Assembly (NCBI GenBank): GCA_002840715.1
Contig: PHBW01000015.1
Coordinates: 62,001-126,000 of the forward strand
DNA from: Chloroflexi bacterium HGW-Chloroflexi-4
GTDB taxonomy: Bacteria; Chloroflexota; Anaerolineae; Anaerolineales; Anaerolineaceae
DNA: 64,000 nucleotides
Direction of reading: 5' to 3'
Part shown: one piece after another, positions 52,479 to 61,152 of the stretch
Position numbering within the stretch: the stretch's first letter is position 1
How the letters are laid out: each line of letters begins with the position of its first letter
Notes under the pieces: generated by a model
Told to the model about the DNA's origin: nothing
Database searches by the model: none
What the model saw: only the letters and a program-made list of their open reading frames with translations
Translations under genes and position numbers: made by a program

Positions 52479-54404
52479 ATGCGCGGTCACATGATGAAGA
52501 GTTTGGCAAATGCGCCAGATGAAATTCCGCACGTTTCTAGGGAATTGTTGAAACGTGTGTTTCAATATGCAAAACCATATCTGGAGACATTGCTGGGAAT
52601 GTTGGCGCTGATTTTGATCAGCACCGCTCTTTCATTGTTGTCGCCGATAGTGGTCAGGCAATTGATCGATAAAACCATCCCTGCCGGAGATTTAAAAGGG
52701 TTGATTTGGCTGGCATTGGCGTTATTTGTGATTCCGGTAATGAATAGCATTTTCAGTGTCATTCAAAGACGGATGAGTGCGGCAGTGGGAGAGGGTGTAA
52801 TATACGACCTGCGCATGACACTTTATTCAGGTCTTCAACGCATGTCACTGCGTTTTTTCACCAACACCAAGGTCGGCGAATTGATGAGCCGATTGAATAA
52901 TGATGTAGTAGGCGCTCAAAACGCCATCAGCAGCACTTTTGTAAATATTTTGACCAATATCATCCAGATGATTGCCACCCTGGTGGTGATGTTCACTTTT
53001 GAATGGCGTCTAACTTTGATTAGCATCATCATAGCACCGGTTTTCATTTTGGCTGTGCGTAAACTGGCCAACCGTATGCGTGATATTGTGCGTTCGCAAA
53101 TGGAAGCCAACGCACAGATGAATGCCATGATGCATGAAACCCTTAATATTGGCGGCGCATTGTTGGTGAAACTTTTTGGCGGACGCATGCTTGAAGTGGA
53201 TCGATTTGGAGACAGAGCAAAGCAGGTCAGAAATCAGGGCGTTGAACGGGCTTATTTGGGCTCGGTTTTCATGGCTATCATCGGATTACTCAGTGCGGTA
53301 GGGACCGCGTTAGTTTATGGTTTTGGTGGCTATTTTGTGATCAGTGGATTATTCACCGTGGGCACCATTGTGGCGTTTGGGTCGTATCTTGGCAGTCTTT
53401 ACGGTGCATTGTTCAGTCTGGCAAACGCACCTTTGGATTTCGCCACCTCAGTGGTCAGTTTTGAGCGCGTATTTGAAGTGATTGATATGCCACTGGATAT
53501 AGAAGAAAAACCAGATGCAAAAGCACCGCAAATTGTTAATGGACAGATCGATTTTGATGATGTCACTTTTACCTACCAGGCAGGCGATGAACATTTATTG
53601 AGCGATGTACGACGCTATGACAGCACAGAATCGATCACAGCGGCACTTTCTGGAACCAGCCCTGTTTCAAACTCGGATGACGGTCATCATAGCCAGGCAA
53701 GGGGCAACGCGCTGGAGCATGTCAGTTTTTGTGTGGAACCCGGCAGCCTGGTGGCGCTAGTCGGCCCCAGCGGAGCCGGCAAGACCACCCTGACATACCT
53801 TATCCCCCGATTGTATGACCCCACTGCTGGCAGCATTCGACTCGATGGTGTGGATTTGCGCGATCTCAAGCTAGATGCACTCGCCGAACAAATAGGCATG
53901 GTCACCCAGGAAACTTATCTCTTTCACGACTCCATCCGCACCAACCTGCTATATTCAAAGTTGGATGCAAGTCAGGAGGAAATTGAAGCCGCCTGCAAGA
54001 CAGCCAATATTCACGATTTCATCTGCGATCTGCCAGATGGTTATGATACAGTGGTGGGTGAACGCGGATACCGGCTTAGCGGCGGCGAAAAACAGCGCAT
54101 CGCCCTGGCGCGTGTGATCTTGAAAAACCCCCGCATTCTTGTGCTGGATGAAGCCACCAGCAGCCTTGACAGCGAGTCAGAAGCGCTAATTCAAGAAGCG
54201 CTCAACAGGGTGATGGCAGAACGCACCAGCATTGTGATTGCTCACCGTTTGAGTACCATTCTGGCGGCAGATCAGATCATGGTGATTGACCGCGGACAGG
54301 TGCTTGAACGAGGAACTCATGCAGAATTGCTGGCTAAAAAAGGGCTGTACTCACAGCTGTATAAAACCCAATTCCGAAAACGTGGCACTGACGAGGAATC
54401 GTAA
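52479..54404 (+). CDS. ABC transporter, fused permease and ATPase (type IV exporter)
   Basis: A 641-residue half-transporter. Residues 35-330 are a six-helix ABC exporter domain. The ATPase domain has Walker A LVGPSGAGKTTLTY, Q-loop MVTQETYLF, signature LSGGEKQRIALARV, Walker B ILVLDEATSSLD and H-loop VIAHRLST. It would work as a homo- or heterodimer exporting lipids, drugs or peptides. An insertion of about 35-40 residues (around 374-411) sits between the first two strands of the ATPase (after FTYQAGD and before ALEHVSF), where most members have a short loop. GAGGTG precedes the ATG. It is monocistronic. Confidence 0.95.
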   Translation: MRGHMMKSLANAPDEIPHVSRELLKRVFQYAKPYLETLLGMLALILISTALSLLSPIVVRQLIDKTIPAGDLKGLIWLALALFVIPVMNSIFSVIQRRMSAAVGEGVIYDLRMTLYSGLQRMSLRFFTNTKVGELMSRLNNDVVGAQNAISSTFVNILTNIIQMIATLVVMFTFEWRLTLISIIIAPVFILAVRKLANRMRDIVRSQMEANAQMNAMMHETLNIGGALLVKLFGGRMLEVDRFGDRAKQVRNQGVERAYLGSVFMAIIGLLSAVGTALVYGFGGYFVISGLFTVGTIVAFGSYLGSLYGALFSLANAPLDFATSVVSFERVFEVIDMPLDIEEKPDAKAPQIVNGQIDFDDVTFTYQAGDEHLLSDVRRYDSTESITAALSGTSPVSNSDDGHHSQARGNALEHVSFCVEPGSLVALVGPSGAGKTTLTYLIPRLYDPTAGSIRLDGVDLRDLKLDALAEQIGMVTQETYLFHDSIRTNLLYSKLDASQEEIEAACKTANIHDFICDLPDGYDTVVGERGYRLSGGEKQRIALARVILKNPRILVLDEATSSLDSESEALIQEALNRVMAERTSIVIAHRLSTILAADQIMVIDRGQVLERGTHAELLAKKGLYSQLYKTQFRKRGTDEES

Positions 54405-54416
54405 ACGAAAGACATG

Positions 54417-54446
54417 AAAACCTCCGCAGAATCCTGCGGAGGTTTT
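54417..54446. terminator. Terminator between the ABC transporter and lipoprotein genes
   Basis: AAAACCTCCGCAG and CTGCGGAGGTTTT form a perfect 13-bp stem with an AATC loop, between converging genes. Confidence 0.9.
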
Positions 54447-54474
54447 CATAACTACAAGATGTCACTATTTTAAC

Positions 54475-55383
54475 TTAGGGTTTGACTTTGATCTCTTTGT
54501 TCATACACGTGCCTGTGAGACCGTCTTCAGAGCATAATTTAACACGGATGAAGAAAGTTCCACCGGCCGGGTTGTAATCAAAATGTCCGGGGTCAAAGGG
54601 GCTGATAAAGGCGTGTTCGCCTTCAGTCAGGTCATCTTGATACCAATCTACATGACAATCGCTCCACCCTTCAAAGTGATCGCTAGAGTAGCTGGCAGAT
54701 TTTTTGGTGTTGGCGTCGACTATATACATGCTAATGGACTGCCATATTTGTTCATTTGTGTTGGCTACAACAACATTAAAAGAGTAATCACCACCTGTGC
54801 ATTGTTGGATGCCTGAAAAGGTAAGGCTGAAGTTCGTTTTTGTATCAGGTGTCGGAGAGGCGATGGGTTTAACGATTTTTAAATCTTTTGGGTCGCCTTG
54901 AATGGCGGCGCCTTCACTGAAGACCCAGCAAAAACTGCCTGGTGCAGAGGGGTTTTCAATATAAGTGTAGCTGGTGCTGTTTTCAAGTTTCCCAACGGCG
55001 TTCACTTGCTGTCCGGCGGGGATGGATGCCACCGAAGGGTAATTGGTGGCAGGGCCGGTGCGGCAGATGGTGTTTTTGGCCAGTGAAATGACCACGTTTC
55101 CGGCGGCGTTAACCATTTCGGTTGTTGGGGCTGCGGCTGCAGTTTCGGCAGTGGCGGTGGGTTCCACTGCCACCGTAGCGGTGGGTTCAAGCGTGGCCGT
55201 CGGTGCAGTGGTTGCTGTAGGTTCAACGGCTGCAACAGCTTCGGTGGCAGCTTCTGTGGCAACGATTTCTGGTATTGCGGTGGCTTGAGCTGTGGGTTGA
55301 GCCGCAGGCGGCGCTGTGCATGCTGACAATGCAATTATGATTACGAGGGTGATACCCAATAAAATCGAGTTTTGTTTTTCCAT
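54475..55383 (-). CDS. SH3b-like lipoprotein, array member 4
   Basis: A 302-residue exported lipoprotein. The lipobox is A-L-S-A-C near residue 22, followed by a long Ala/Thr/Pro/Glu linker to about residue 95. Then comes an SH3b-like domain (ICRTGPATNYPSVASIPAGQQVN ending FCWVF) and a C-terminal Ig-like beta-domain (FSLTFSGIQQCTGG to VKLCSEDGLTGTC). It is the most divergent of four tandem paralogues and stands apart: a terminator separates it from the other three. AGGA precedes the ATG at 55383. The function is unknown; binding of cell wall or polymer is suggested by the SH3b-like part. Confidence 0.82.
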   Translation of the reverse strand: MEKQNSILLGITLVIIIALSACTAPPAAQPTAQATAIPEIVATEAATEAVAAVEPTATTAPTATLEPTATVAVEPTATAETAAAAPTTEMVNAAGNVVISLAKNTICRTGPATNYPSVASIPAGQQVNAVGKLENSTSYTYIENPSAPGSFCWVFSEGAAIQGDPKDLKIVKPIASPTPDTKTNFSLTFSGIQQCTGGDYSFNVVVANTNEQIWQSISMYIVDANTKKSASYSSDHFEGWSDCHVDWYQDDLTEGEHAFISPFDPGHFDYNPAGGTFFIRVKLCSEDGLTGTCMNKEIKVKP

Positions 55384-55488
55384 TTTTTCCTCCCAAGCAG
55401 GCATTTTTTACGCCTCTGGCTTGTATGTTTCCAATCTTATCATGGAGTTTTGTATCTAAATAGGATGGGGAAACCAGAGGAAGAATTA

Positions 55489-55522
55489 AAAACACATGCG
55501 GACGTCAATCCGCATGTGTTTT
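55489..55522 (-). terminator. Terminator after array member 3
   Basis: AAAACACATGCGGA and TCCGCATGTGTTTT form a perfect 14-bp stem with a CGTCAA loop, 17 bp past the stop of the 55539 gene. Confidence 0.85.
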
Positions 55523-55538
55523 GAGTCGGATGGAGTTC

Positions 55539-56444
55539 TTAGGGAGTAAACGAAATAGGTTTCGTCACACAGGTGCCGCCGGCGTTATCCAGCGTGCAGA
55601 GTTTTACACTGAGATTGATTTGGTGCCCGGTGGGGTCGTAGTTAAATTCGCCCGGATTTACATTCATGGCGTAAGTGTCATCTCCACCCATGACCATGTC
55701 TTGCGGATTCACGGTTGAACAGCCGGAATATTGGTCAAAGACATTGGAGGTGTGATTGATGGCAAATCCAGTGACCGTATCTGAGCCGGTTATTGAAATG
55801 AACTGCCAGGGCGTGGCGCCAAGGTTTTGAATATACAGCTTGAAGGCATAATTGGATCCGCCGCATGCGACCAGACTGCTGTATGTCAGTGAAAAGTTAG
55901 CGTTTGGAGTCGGTGTGCGGGTGGGAGTTGGTGTGGGTTGTAGCGTAGCGATATCCAAACCCTCTGCGTTGCCTTCAAAAGCAAGTTCTTTTACAAAGAT
56001 CCAACATGTGCTGTTGTCTTCATATGGGTTCTTGATATAAAACGAAGTGTTTTCTGGATTGCGGGCGATCACTTCAACCACCTGACCTGATTTTATGATC
56101 GCAACAGATTTGAATGCAGCCACAGGAGCACCTTGCCGGCAATTTGTGTCTTTTGAAATCACTATAGTAACAACGTCAGAAGTTGGTTCCAGAGTGGCAG
56201 TTTGCGTCGCCGTTGGAGTATAAGACTCCAACGGTGGTTGAGGGGTTAGTGTGATGGTTGGCGCTCCGGCGGTCAGCGTTTGAGCGACTATGGTTCCGGC
56301 AGCTTGTTCGACTGGCAGATTGCTGTCAGCAAGTATCGTATCTTCCTGGGAAGAAGGGGCGCCTGATGTAGGAATATTGCATGCTGTAATTGAAACAATG
56401 ACAGCAATAATTAGCAATACCGAAAAAACGCGAATGGGTTTCAT
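55539..56444 (-). CDS. SH3b-like lipoprotein, array member 3
   Basis: A 301-residue paralogue. It has a signal peptide with lipobox I-T-A-C at residue 22, a Thr/Pro linker, an SH3b-like domain (NCRQGAPVAAFKSVAIIKSG to CWIFVKEL) and a C-terminal beta-domain (FSLTYSSLVACGG, then PTGHQINLSVKLCTLDNAGG). It shares with member 2 the phrase FYIKNPYE or YYVKNPYE and SITGSDTVT. It is the last gene of a three-gene operon (26-bp gap to member 2). The function is unknown. Confidence 0.83.
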   Translation of the reverse strand: MKPIRVFSVLLIIAVIVSITACNIPTSGAPSSQEDTILADSNLPVEQAAGTIVAQTLTAGAPTITLTPQPPLESYTPTATQTATLEPTSDVVTIVISKDTNCRQGAPVAAFKSVAIIKSGQVVEVIARNPENTSFYIKNPYEDNSTCWIFVKELAFEGNAEGLDIATLQPTPTPTRTPTPNANFSLTYSSLVACGGSNYAFKLYIQNLGATPWQFISITGSDTVTGFAINHTSNVFDQYSGCSTVNPQDMVMGGDDTYAMNVNPGEFNYDPTGHQINLSVKLCTLDNAGGTCVTKPISFTP

Positions 56445-56470
56445 GTGGTACTCCTGTTTTACTTCGACGG

Positions 56471-57388
56471 TTATGGAGTAAATGAGAGTGGAACCGATTT
56501 ACAAGTGCCTGCACCCCCATCGAGTGTACATAGGGTAACGTTAATCGAAATATTGTGTCCCGTAGGATCATAATTAAACTGACCTGGGCTTACATTCAAC
56601 ACGTAAGATGATTCTCCGGGAGTGAGGTCGGCCTGAACTACACCGGCGACACAACCTGCATACTCTTTAAATGTGTTTGATGAGTGGTTGATTGCAAACG
56701 CTGTAACAGTGTCACTGCCAGTTATTGAAATATACTGCCAGGTAGATGAACCAGTGTTTTTTATGAACAGTTTAAAAGCATATTGAGGACCGCATGTTTC
56801 AAGGCTGACATAGTTAACTGAAAAACCGATCGCAGGAGTTGGCGTGTAGGTCGGTGTAGGCGTTGGGTTCATGGTGGCTACGGTCAGCCCTGAGGCGTTT
56901 CCGGTAACGGTAGCGTATTTACCATATAACCAACAGGTTGAGTTGGCTTCATATGGGTTCTTGACGTAATATGAATCGTTTTCAGGGTTGCGGGCAATCA
57001 CTTCCACTTTTTGACCGATTTTTACAGTTGTGATGATCTTAAAGGAGGAATAGGGTCCGCCAAAACGACAGTAAGTATCTTGAGAAACGGTCAGAAAAAC
57101 ACCTTCAAGTGTCGGGGTCAAGGTGATGGTGGGTTCGAGCGTTGGTGTGAAAGTGGCTTCAGGCGGCGCTTGAATGGTATTGGTGCTGGTATTTGCCGCA
57201 GGCTGTGCTGCAGAAAGTGTTTGTGCCACCATAGTCTGTGCAGCTTGTTCAATTGCTACTTTAGCAGCCACCGTACCGGCAATATCAGGCGTACCAGCAG
57301 GGTTTGCTCCAATGGGTAGATTACACGCTGTCAATGTCAGGATGATCGTGAATACCAGTGCAGAAAACAAAATTCGCTTGGCTTTCAT
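56471..57388 (-). CDS. SH3b-like lipoprotein, array member 2
   Basis: A 305-residue paralogue with lipobox T-A-C near residue 22 and the same three-part design: Thr/Pro/Gln-rich linker, SH3b-like domain (YCRFGGPYSSFKIITTVKIGQKVE to CWLYGKYA) and C-terminal beta-domain ending VTLCTLDGGAGTCKSVPLSF. It is most similar to member 3, so that pair is the youngest duplication. Cys residues are conserved between copies, suggesting disulfides outside the cytoplasm. The middle gene of the operon. Confidence 0.83.
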   Translation of the reverse strand: MKAKRILFSALVFTIILTLTACNLPIGANPAGTPDIAGTVAAKVAIEQAAQTMVAQTLSAAQPAANTSTNTIQAPPEATFTPTLEPTITLTPTLEGVFLTVSQDTYCRFGGPYSSFKIITTVKIGQKVEVIARNPENDSYYVKNPYEANSTCWLYGKYATVTGNASGLTVATMNPTPTPTYTPTPAIGFSVNYVSLETCGPQYAFKLFIKNTGSSTWQYISITGSDTVTAFAINHSSNTFKEYAGCVAGVVQADLTPGESSYVLNVSPGQFNYDPTGHNISINVTLCTLDGGAGTCKSVPLSFTP

Positions 57389-57424
57389 GTATTCCTCCTT
57401 TATTTAAAATACATCAATATTTGA

Positions 57425-58291
57425 CTATGGCGTAAAATTAATCGTTTTTGGATTACAACCACCCGATGCATCGGTTTGGCACAAGATGATAGTGGCGGTC
57501 ATAGAATGTCCGGTTGGGTCACCACTAATTTTTACGGCAACATTACTGTTTTCCCCGGGGGCAAGATCAGATTCAGAAACACCAGCTGTACAACCAACGT
57601 AATCCACAAATACGGTATTGTTATACGGTGTGACAGCGTTATTGAAGTTGTCTGTTGTGTTAATTTGCAGCGCTTGCCAGGTTTTTGAGCCATTGTTTTT
57701 AATGGAAAAGCGTAAATAGTAATCAGCACCACAGACTTGTTGACCTATGTACGACACTGAAAAATCAGGGCCAACCGTGGCAGTTTTGGTGGGCGTGGGC
57801 AGCGGTTGAGGTGTATAGATTGGCAGACTGGCAACATCACCGCTGACTGTTGCGAACTCACCCCACAACCAGCAATAAGTAAAGGTGTGGTCGGGCTCGA
57901 CGACGTAAAAGGCTTGATTGTTTGGGTCGACAGCCAGCACATCATAAGTGCGGCCGGCGGTCATGAGCGCTACAAATGGGGATTTTGCAAAAACACCGTT
58001 GCGGCAGTAAGTATCTTTGGAAAGGGTCAAAGTAACTTTATCTGGTGTGGCGGTAAATTCACTGGTGGCTGTGGGCTGTGGTGTGGGAGTTTCAGTTGGG
58101 TTCATTTGTTGATAGGCCAACTCAGTAAGAATGGTTTGAGTTCCGAGTGCCGCCAGAGTTTGCTCTACGGCCACGTTTACAGCAATGGTCGCCGCCAAAT
58201 CCGGGGTCTGGACTGCCGGTGTGGTACATCCACTGACCAGGATTAAAAGCATGATCGTTGCCATGCCAATCATTCGTTTTTTGAAATTCAT
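57425..58291 (-). CDS. SH3b-like lipoprotein, array member 1
   Basis: A 288-residue paralogue and first gene of the operon. It has lipobox V-S-G-C at about residue 22, a Thr/Pro linker, an SH3b-like domain (YCRNGVFAKSPFVALMTAG to CWLWGEFA) and a C-terminal beta-domain (FSVSYIGQQVCGADYYLRFS, then TIILCQTDASGGC). AGGAGG stands before the ATG and a good promoter lies at 58313-58341. It is separated from member 2 by 36 bp. The role is unknown. Confidence 0.83.
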   Translation of the reverse strand: MNFKKRMIGMATIMLLILVSGCTTPAVQTPDLAATIAVNVAVEQTLAALGTQTILTELAYQQMNPTETPTPQPTATSEFTATPDKVTLTLSKDTYCRNGVFAKSPFVALMTAGRTYDVLAVDPNNQAFYVVEPDHTFTYCWLWGEFATVSGDVASLPIYTPQPLPTPTKTATVGPDFSVSYIGQQVCGADYYLRFSIKNNGSKTWQALQINTTDNFNNAVTPYNNTVFVDYVGCTAGVSESDLAPGENSNVAVKISGDPTGHSMTATIILCQTDASGGCNPKTINFTP

Positions 58292-58312
58292 TTTATCCTC
58301 CTGTTGCTTTAT

Positions 58313-58341
58313 ATAGTAAAGTGTTGCAGCACAAAATGCAA
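58313..58341 (-). promoter_or_regulatory. Promoter of the SH3b lipoprotein operon
   Basis: On the minus strand TTGCAT (58336-58341) and TACTAT (58313-58318) are separated by 17 bp, with the first lipoprotein ATG about 22 bp downstream of the -10. Confidence 0.65.
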
Positions 58342-58351
58342 GAGATGTGCT

Positions 58352-59035
58352 TTATATATATGGTGAGTGTTTCTTTAATTCTTTCAAAGCTATTTTCTTC
58401 AAAGTTTCTGTTTTGGGGCTGATCAAGTAGTCTGCACCATTGCGGTGCAGCAGTGGAATCCGTTTTTTAACGGTCGCGTAATGCTCGCGAACTTCTTCTG
58501 AAAGCGCTGCATAGCTGTCGAAATCATCCATCCAGTAAGAAAAGATGACATCAAAAGTTTTAATAAATTCCTGACGGTATTCAGGGGTGACTAGGTCTAG
58601 GTGGCTGAGAATCCAGCATTTTGATTCAAATTCCCAGTCATGAGCCAGTCCGATAAAACGGAAATCGCTGGTGATGTAAGGGAAGAACGGAAACTGGCGG
58701 CAGCTTGTGGCGCGAAACTCGCGTTCGCAGTGCGCAGGGCCTTTACAAGAAAGCAGCAGCAAATGTTCCGGCGTTTCTTCCAACAGATCGTCTGGGTTCA
58801 TGGGTTCGTCGCTGCATTCATCTCCGCGCCAGAGATGCCAGAGAGCGGTATGCGTCTGTAAATAATCCCACTCGGGCTTATAAGCCACCGGGACGGCATG
58901 ACAGATATCGCAGCAAAAAGGTTTGTCAGACGGATTGAAGGGCGCGCACAATATGCCGCAATCCAACGGGGTGGTGGAGGCATTAAAACCAGCCAGAAGG
59001 CTTTCGAAATTGATCTGCGGTGAGTCATTATCCAT
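58352..59035 (-). CDS. Cysteine-rich protein of unknown function
   Basis: A 227-residue cytoplasmic protein with many Cys in its first 140 residues: CGILC, FCCDIC, DECSDEP, LLSCKGPAHCERE, SCRQF and SKCW. The CxxxC, CCxxC and CxxxxxC spacings suggest an Fe-S cluster or zinc site, somewhat like YkgJ-type cysteine cluster proteins, though I cannot match it to a named family. The C-terminal half is helical and charged. It is divergent from a TetR gene with an operator-like palindrome in the shared region, so it may be controlled by it. Confidence 0.75.
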   Translation of the reverse strand: MDNDSPQINFESLLAGFNASTTPLDCGILCAPFNPSDKPFCCDICHAVPVAYKPEWDYLQTHTALWHLWRGDECSDEPMNPDDLLEETPEHLLLLSCKGPAHCEREFRATSCRQFPFFPYITSDFRFIGLAHDWEFESKCWILSHLDLVTPEYRQEFIKTFDVIFSYWMDDFDSYAALSEEVREHYATVKKRIPLLHRNGADYLISPKTETLKKIALKELKKHSPYI

Positions 59036-59077
59036 ATCTTCATTTTATCGCTGTATTTGTAGTTTTAATGAGGAGTA

Positions 59078-59106
59078 TTGACAATGTGTATACCGTTCGG
59101 TATACT
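59078..59106 (+). promoter_or_regulatory. TetR gene promoter with overlapping palindromic operator
   Basis: TTGACA (59078-59083) and TATACT (59101-59106) are 17 bp apart. The palindrome GTATACCG-TT-CGGTATAC (59088-59105) has perfect 8-bp arms and fills the spacer and -10, a typical TetR-family autoregulatory site. The divergent gene has a weaker TTGTCA-17-TACAAA on the minus strand, whose -35 lies beside the palindrome. The -10 is only 6 bp from the TetR ATG, so the transcript may be leaderless. Confidence 0.8.
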
Positions 59107-59112
59107 AACGCT

Positions 59113-59679
59113 ATGGATAACCGCGGAACAATTCTCGAACAAGCGCTGAACCTTTTTTCGGAGAGGGGATACGATGCCGTCGGCGTGCAGGAAATCTGCG
59201 ATGCAGCCGGCATTACCAAACCCACACTTTATCATTATTTTGGCAGTAAGCGCGGCTTGCTTGAAGCGATCCTTGAACAATCTTTCAATACATTGAAAAT
59301 AAGATTGACTTCGGCAGCAGATTATTGCGGCGATCTTCCCCTGACTCTGCAAACCATCGCCGAAACCTATTTTTCATTTGCAAGTGAATTCCCGGTTTTT
59401 TATCGTTTGCAGCTTGCATTGTGGTTTGCGCCTCAAGAAAGTGAAGGCTTTAAAGCAGTCATCATCCAAAACCGATTTCAACATGAGATGATCATGAATG
59501 TCTTTCTCAACGCTGTACCTCAACATGGTAATATGCGTGGACGGCACCAGGATTATGCCTTGACCTTTTTAGGTATGCTCAACACTTATATCGGGTTGGG
59601 GCTTAACGGCCTGACACCCCTTGATGTGGAACTTGCCAGACAAGCTGTCAGACAGTTCCAGTATGGAATTTATTCATAA
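59113..59679 (+). CDS. TetR/AcrR family transcriptional regulator
   Basis: A 188-residue regulator. The TetR helix-turn-helix is at residues 5-50: ILEQALNLFSERGYDAVGVQEICDAAGITKPTLYHYFGSKRGLLEAIL. The C-terminal domain (from about residue 60) binds an unknown ligand. The ATG at 59113 is preferred because upstream in-frame codons overlap the promoter. No ribosome binding site stands before it, which fits a leaderless mRNA. It likely represses itself through the palindrome at 59088-59105 and may control the divergent Cys-rich gene or the amylase downstream. Confidence 0.93.
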   Translation: MDNRGTILEQALNLFSERGYDAVGVQEICDAAGITKPTLYHYFGSKRGLLEAILEQSFNTLKIRLTSAADYCGDLPLTLQTIAETYFSFASEFPVFYRLQLALWFAPQESEGFKAVIIQNRFQHEMIMNVFLNAVPQHGNMRGRHQDYALTFLGMLNTYIGLGLNGLTPLDVELARQAVRQFQYGIYS

Positions 59680-59686
59680 AAACATA

Positions 59687-59722
59687 AATCGCAGGGGAGG
59701 TTCATGAACCTCCCCTGCGATT
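59687..59722. terminator. Perfect 36-nt palindrome between TetR and amylase genes
   Basis: AATCGCAGGGGAGGTTCA is followed by its exact reverse complement, giving a 16-18 bp hairpin just after the TetR stop codon. It probably ends the TetR transcript, though there is no long T-run. Confidence 0.75.
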
Positions 59723-59736
59723 GGACGAGGATTAAA

Positions 59737-61077
59737 ATGAACTGGATTGATCAAACAATTTTTTATCACATTTACCCGCTTGGGCTGTGCGGTGCCCCAT
59801 CTCACAACGATTTCAATCAGCCGCCAGCGAATCGCTTGGATGTGCTGTATCCGTGGCTTGAGCATATGGCAGAAATGGGACTAAACGGCTTATACATCGG
59901 TCCGCTTTTTGAATCGGTCGCGCATGGCTACGATACTGTGGATTATTACAATATTGACCGTAGATTGGGTACCAACCAGACCTTTGCACATTTTGCTGCG
60001 AGAACCCATGAGTTGGGCATCAAGCTTGTCTTGGATGCAGTCTTTAATCATGTGGGCAGGGGCTTTTGGGCTTTTCGAGATGTGCTCGAGAAACGCCAGG
60101 CATCTCAATTTTGCGGCTGGTTTTCAGGTTTGAAATTTGATGGGGATAATTCTTTCCATGATGGATTGACGTATGAAAGTTGGGCAGGGCATGAGACCCT
60201 GGTGAAGCTCAACCTTTCCAATGGAGAAGTGCGAGCTCATCTCTTTGGTGCAGTCAAACAATGGATTGATGATTATCAAATTGACGGCTTGCGCCTGGAT
60301 GCCGCGGATGTGATGGATAAAGACTTTTTATCTATGCTGGCTGGTTTTTCAAAAAGCCTCAAAGCTGATTTTTGGTTGATGGGTGAAGTGGTGCACGGAG
60401 ATTACACACAGTGGGTGCAGCCCGGGCGGCTCGATTCTGTGACCAATTATGTGGCATACAAAGGGTTGTTCTCCAGTTTTAACGATCACAATATGTTTGA
60501 GATCGCATATACCTTGCAGCAGCAGTTTGGTGAGAATGCCAGGCTGCGCGGCCTCGGCCTCTACTCGTTCGCCGATAACCATGATGTCAGCCGGGTTGCA
60601 AGTATGTTAAAGAACCCGGCAGCGCTGCTGCCCTTGTATGTGTTGATGTTCAGCATGCCAGGCATCCCTTCGATCTACTATGGAAGCGAATTCGGCGTCC
60701 GCGGACGCAAAGAAGATCACGATGCTGCGCTGCGTCCGGCACTCAATCTACCAGAGCTGCTTGTTCATGGCGACCGACTGGATTTATTTGAAGCGCTCAG
60801 TAAGATGATCGAAATTCGTAAACAACACTCCGCTTTGATCAACGGCGCTTATCGACAACTGTTACTCACCAACGAACAATTTGCCTTTACGCGTGATGTG
60901 GAAAACAGTTTGTCACTCACTGTGATTAATGCAGCCGATCATAAGGTCTCAATCGATGTTCCATTGGGAGGTCATCAATCTCGTTTTATTGACCAGATGG
61001 ATAATGCTACCTATGATACAGCAGACGGGCATCTTCATCTTGTAATGCCGCCGAATTCAGCCAAATGGTTGATGTAA
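59737..61077 (+). CDS. Alpha-amylase family glycosidase (GH13)
   Basis: A 446-residue TIM-barrel glycosidase. Conserved regions are DAVFNHVG (region I), GLRLDAADV with the nucleophile Asp (region II), LMGEVVHGDY with the acid/base Glu (region III) and FADNHDVSR with the transition-state Asp (region IV). It begins MNWIDQTIFYHIYPLG. No signal peptide is seen, so it acts in the cytoplasm on maltodextrins or related alpha-glucans. The ATG at 59737 has AGGAT upstream; an ATG in the preceding palindrome is rejected. The C-terminal beta-domain is short. Confidence 0.94.
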   Translation: MNWIDQTIFYHIYPLGLCGAPSHNDFNQPPANRLDVLYPWLEHMAEMGLNGLYIGPLFESVAHGYDTVDYYNIDRRLGTNQTFAHFAARTHELGIKLVLDAVFNHVGRGFWAFRDVLEKRQASQFCGWFSGLKFDGDNSFHDGLTYESWAGHETLVKLNLSNGEVRAHLFGAVKQWIDDYQIDGLRLDAADVMDKDFLSMLAGFSKSLKADFWLMGEVVHGDYTQWVQPGRLDSVTNYVAYKGLFSSFNDHNMFEIAYTLQQQFGENARLRGLGLYSFADNHDVSRVASMLKNPAALLPLYVLMFSMPGIPSIYYGSEFGVRGRKEDHDAALRPALNLPELLVHGDRLDLFEALSKMIEIRKQHSALINGAYRQLLLTNEQFAFTRDVENSLSLTVINAADHKVSIDVPLGGHQSRFIDQMDNATYDTADGHLHLVMPPNSAKWLM

Positions 61078-61086
61078 TTCGTGAAA

Positions 61087-61117
61087 AATCTCCCGCGGTT
61101 TAAAACCGCGGGAGATT
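61087..61117. terminator. Terminator between amylase and MFS genes
   Basis: AATCTCCCGCGGTTT and AAACCGCGGGAGATT form a 15-bp GC-rich stem with a single-base centre, serving converging genes. Confidence 0.85.
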
Positions 61118-61152
61118 CGTTTAAGTTACTTCTTATTATTGAAAGGCGTAAA

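Noticed and set aside
59704-59736. Earlier ATG for the amylase inside the palindrome
   Set aside because: It would begin within the TetR terminator hairpin and lacks a ribosome binding site, whereas the ATG at 59737 has AGGAT and matches the family start.
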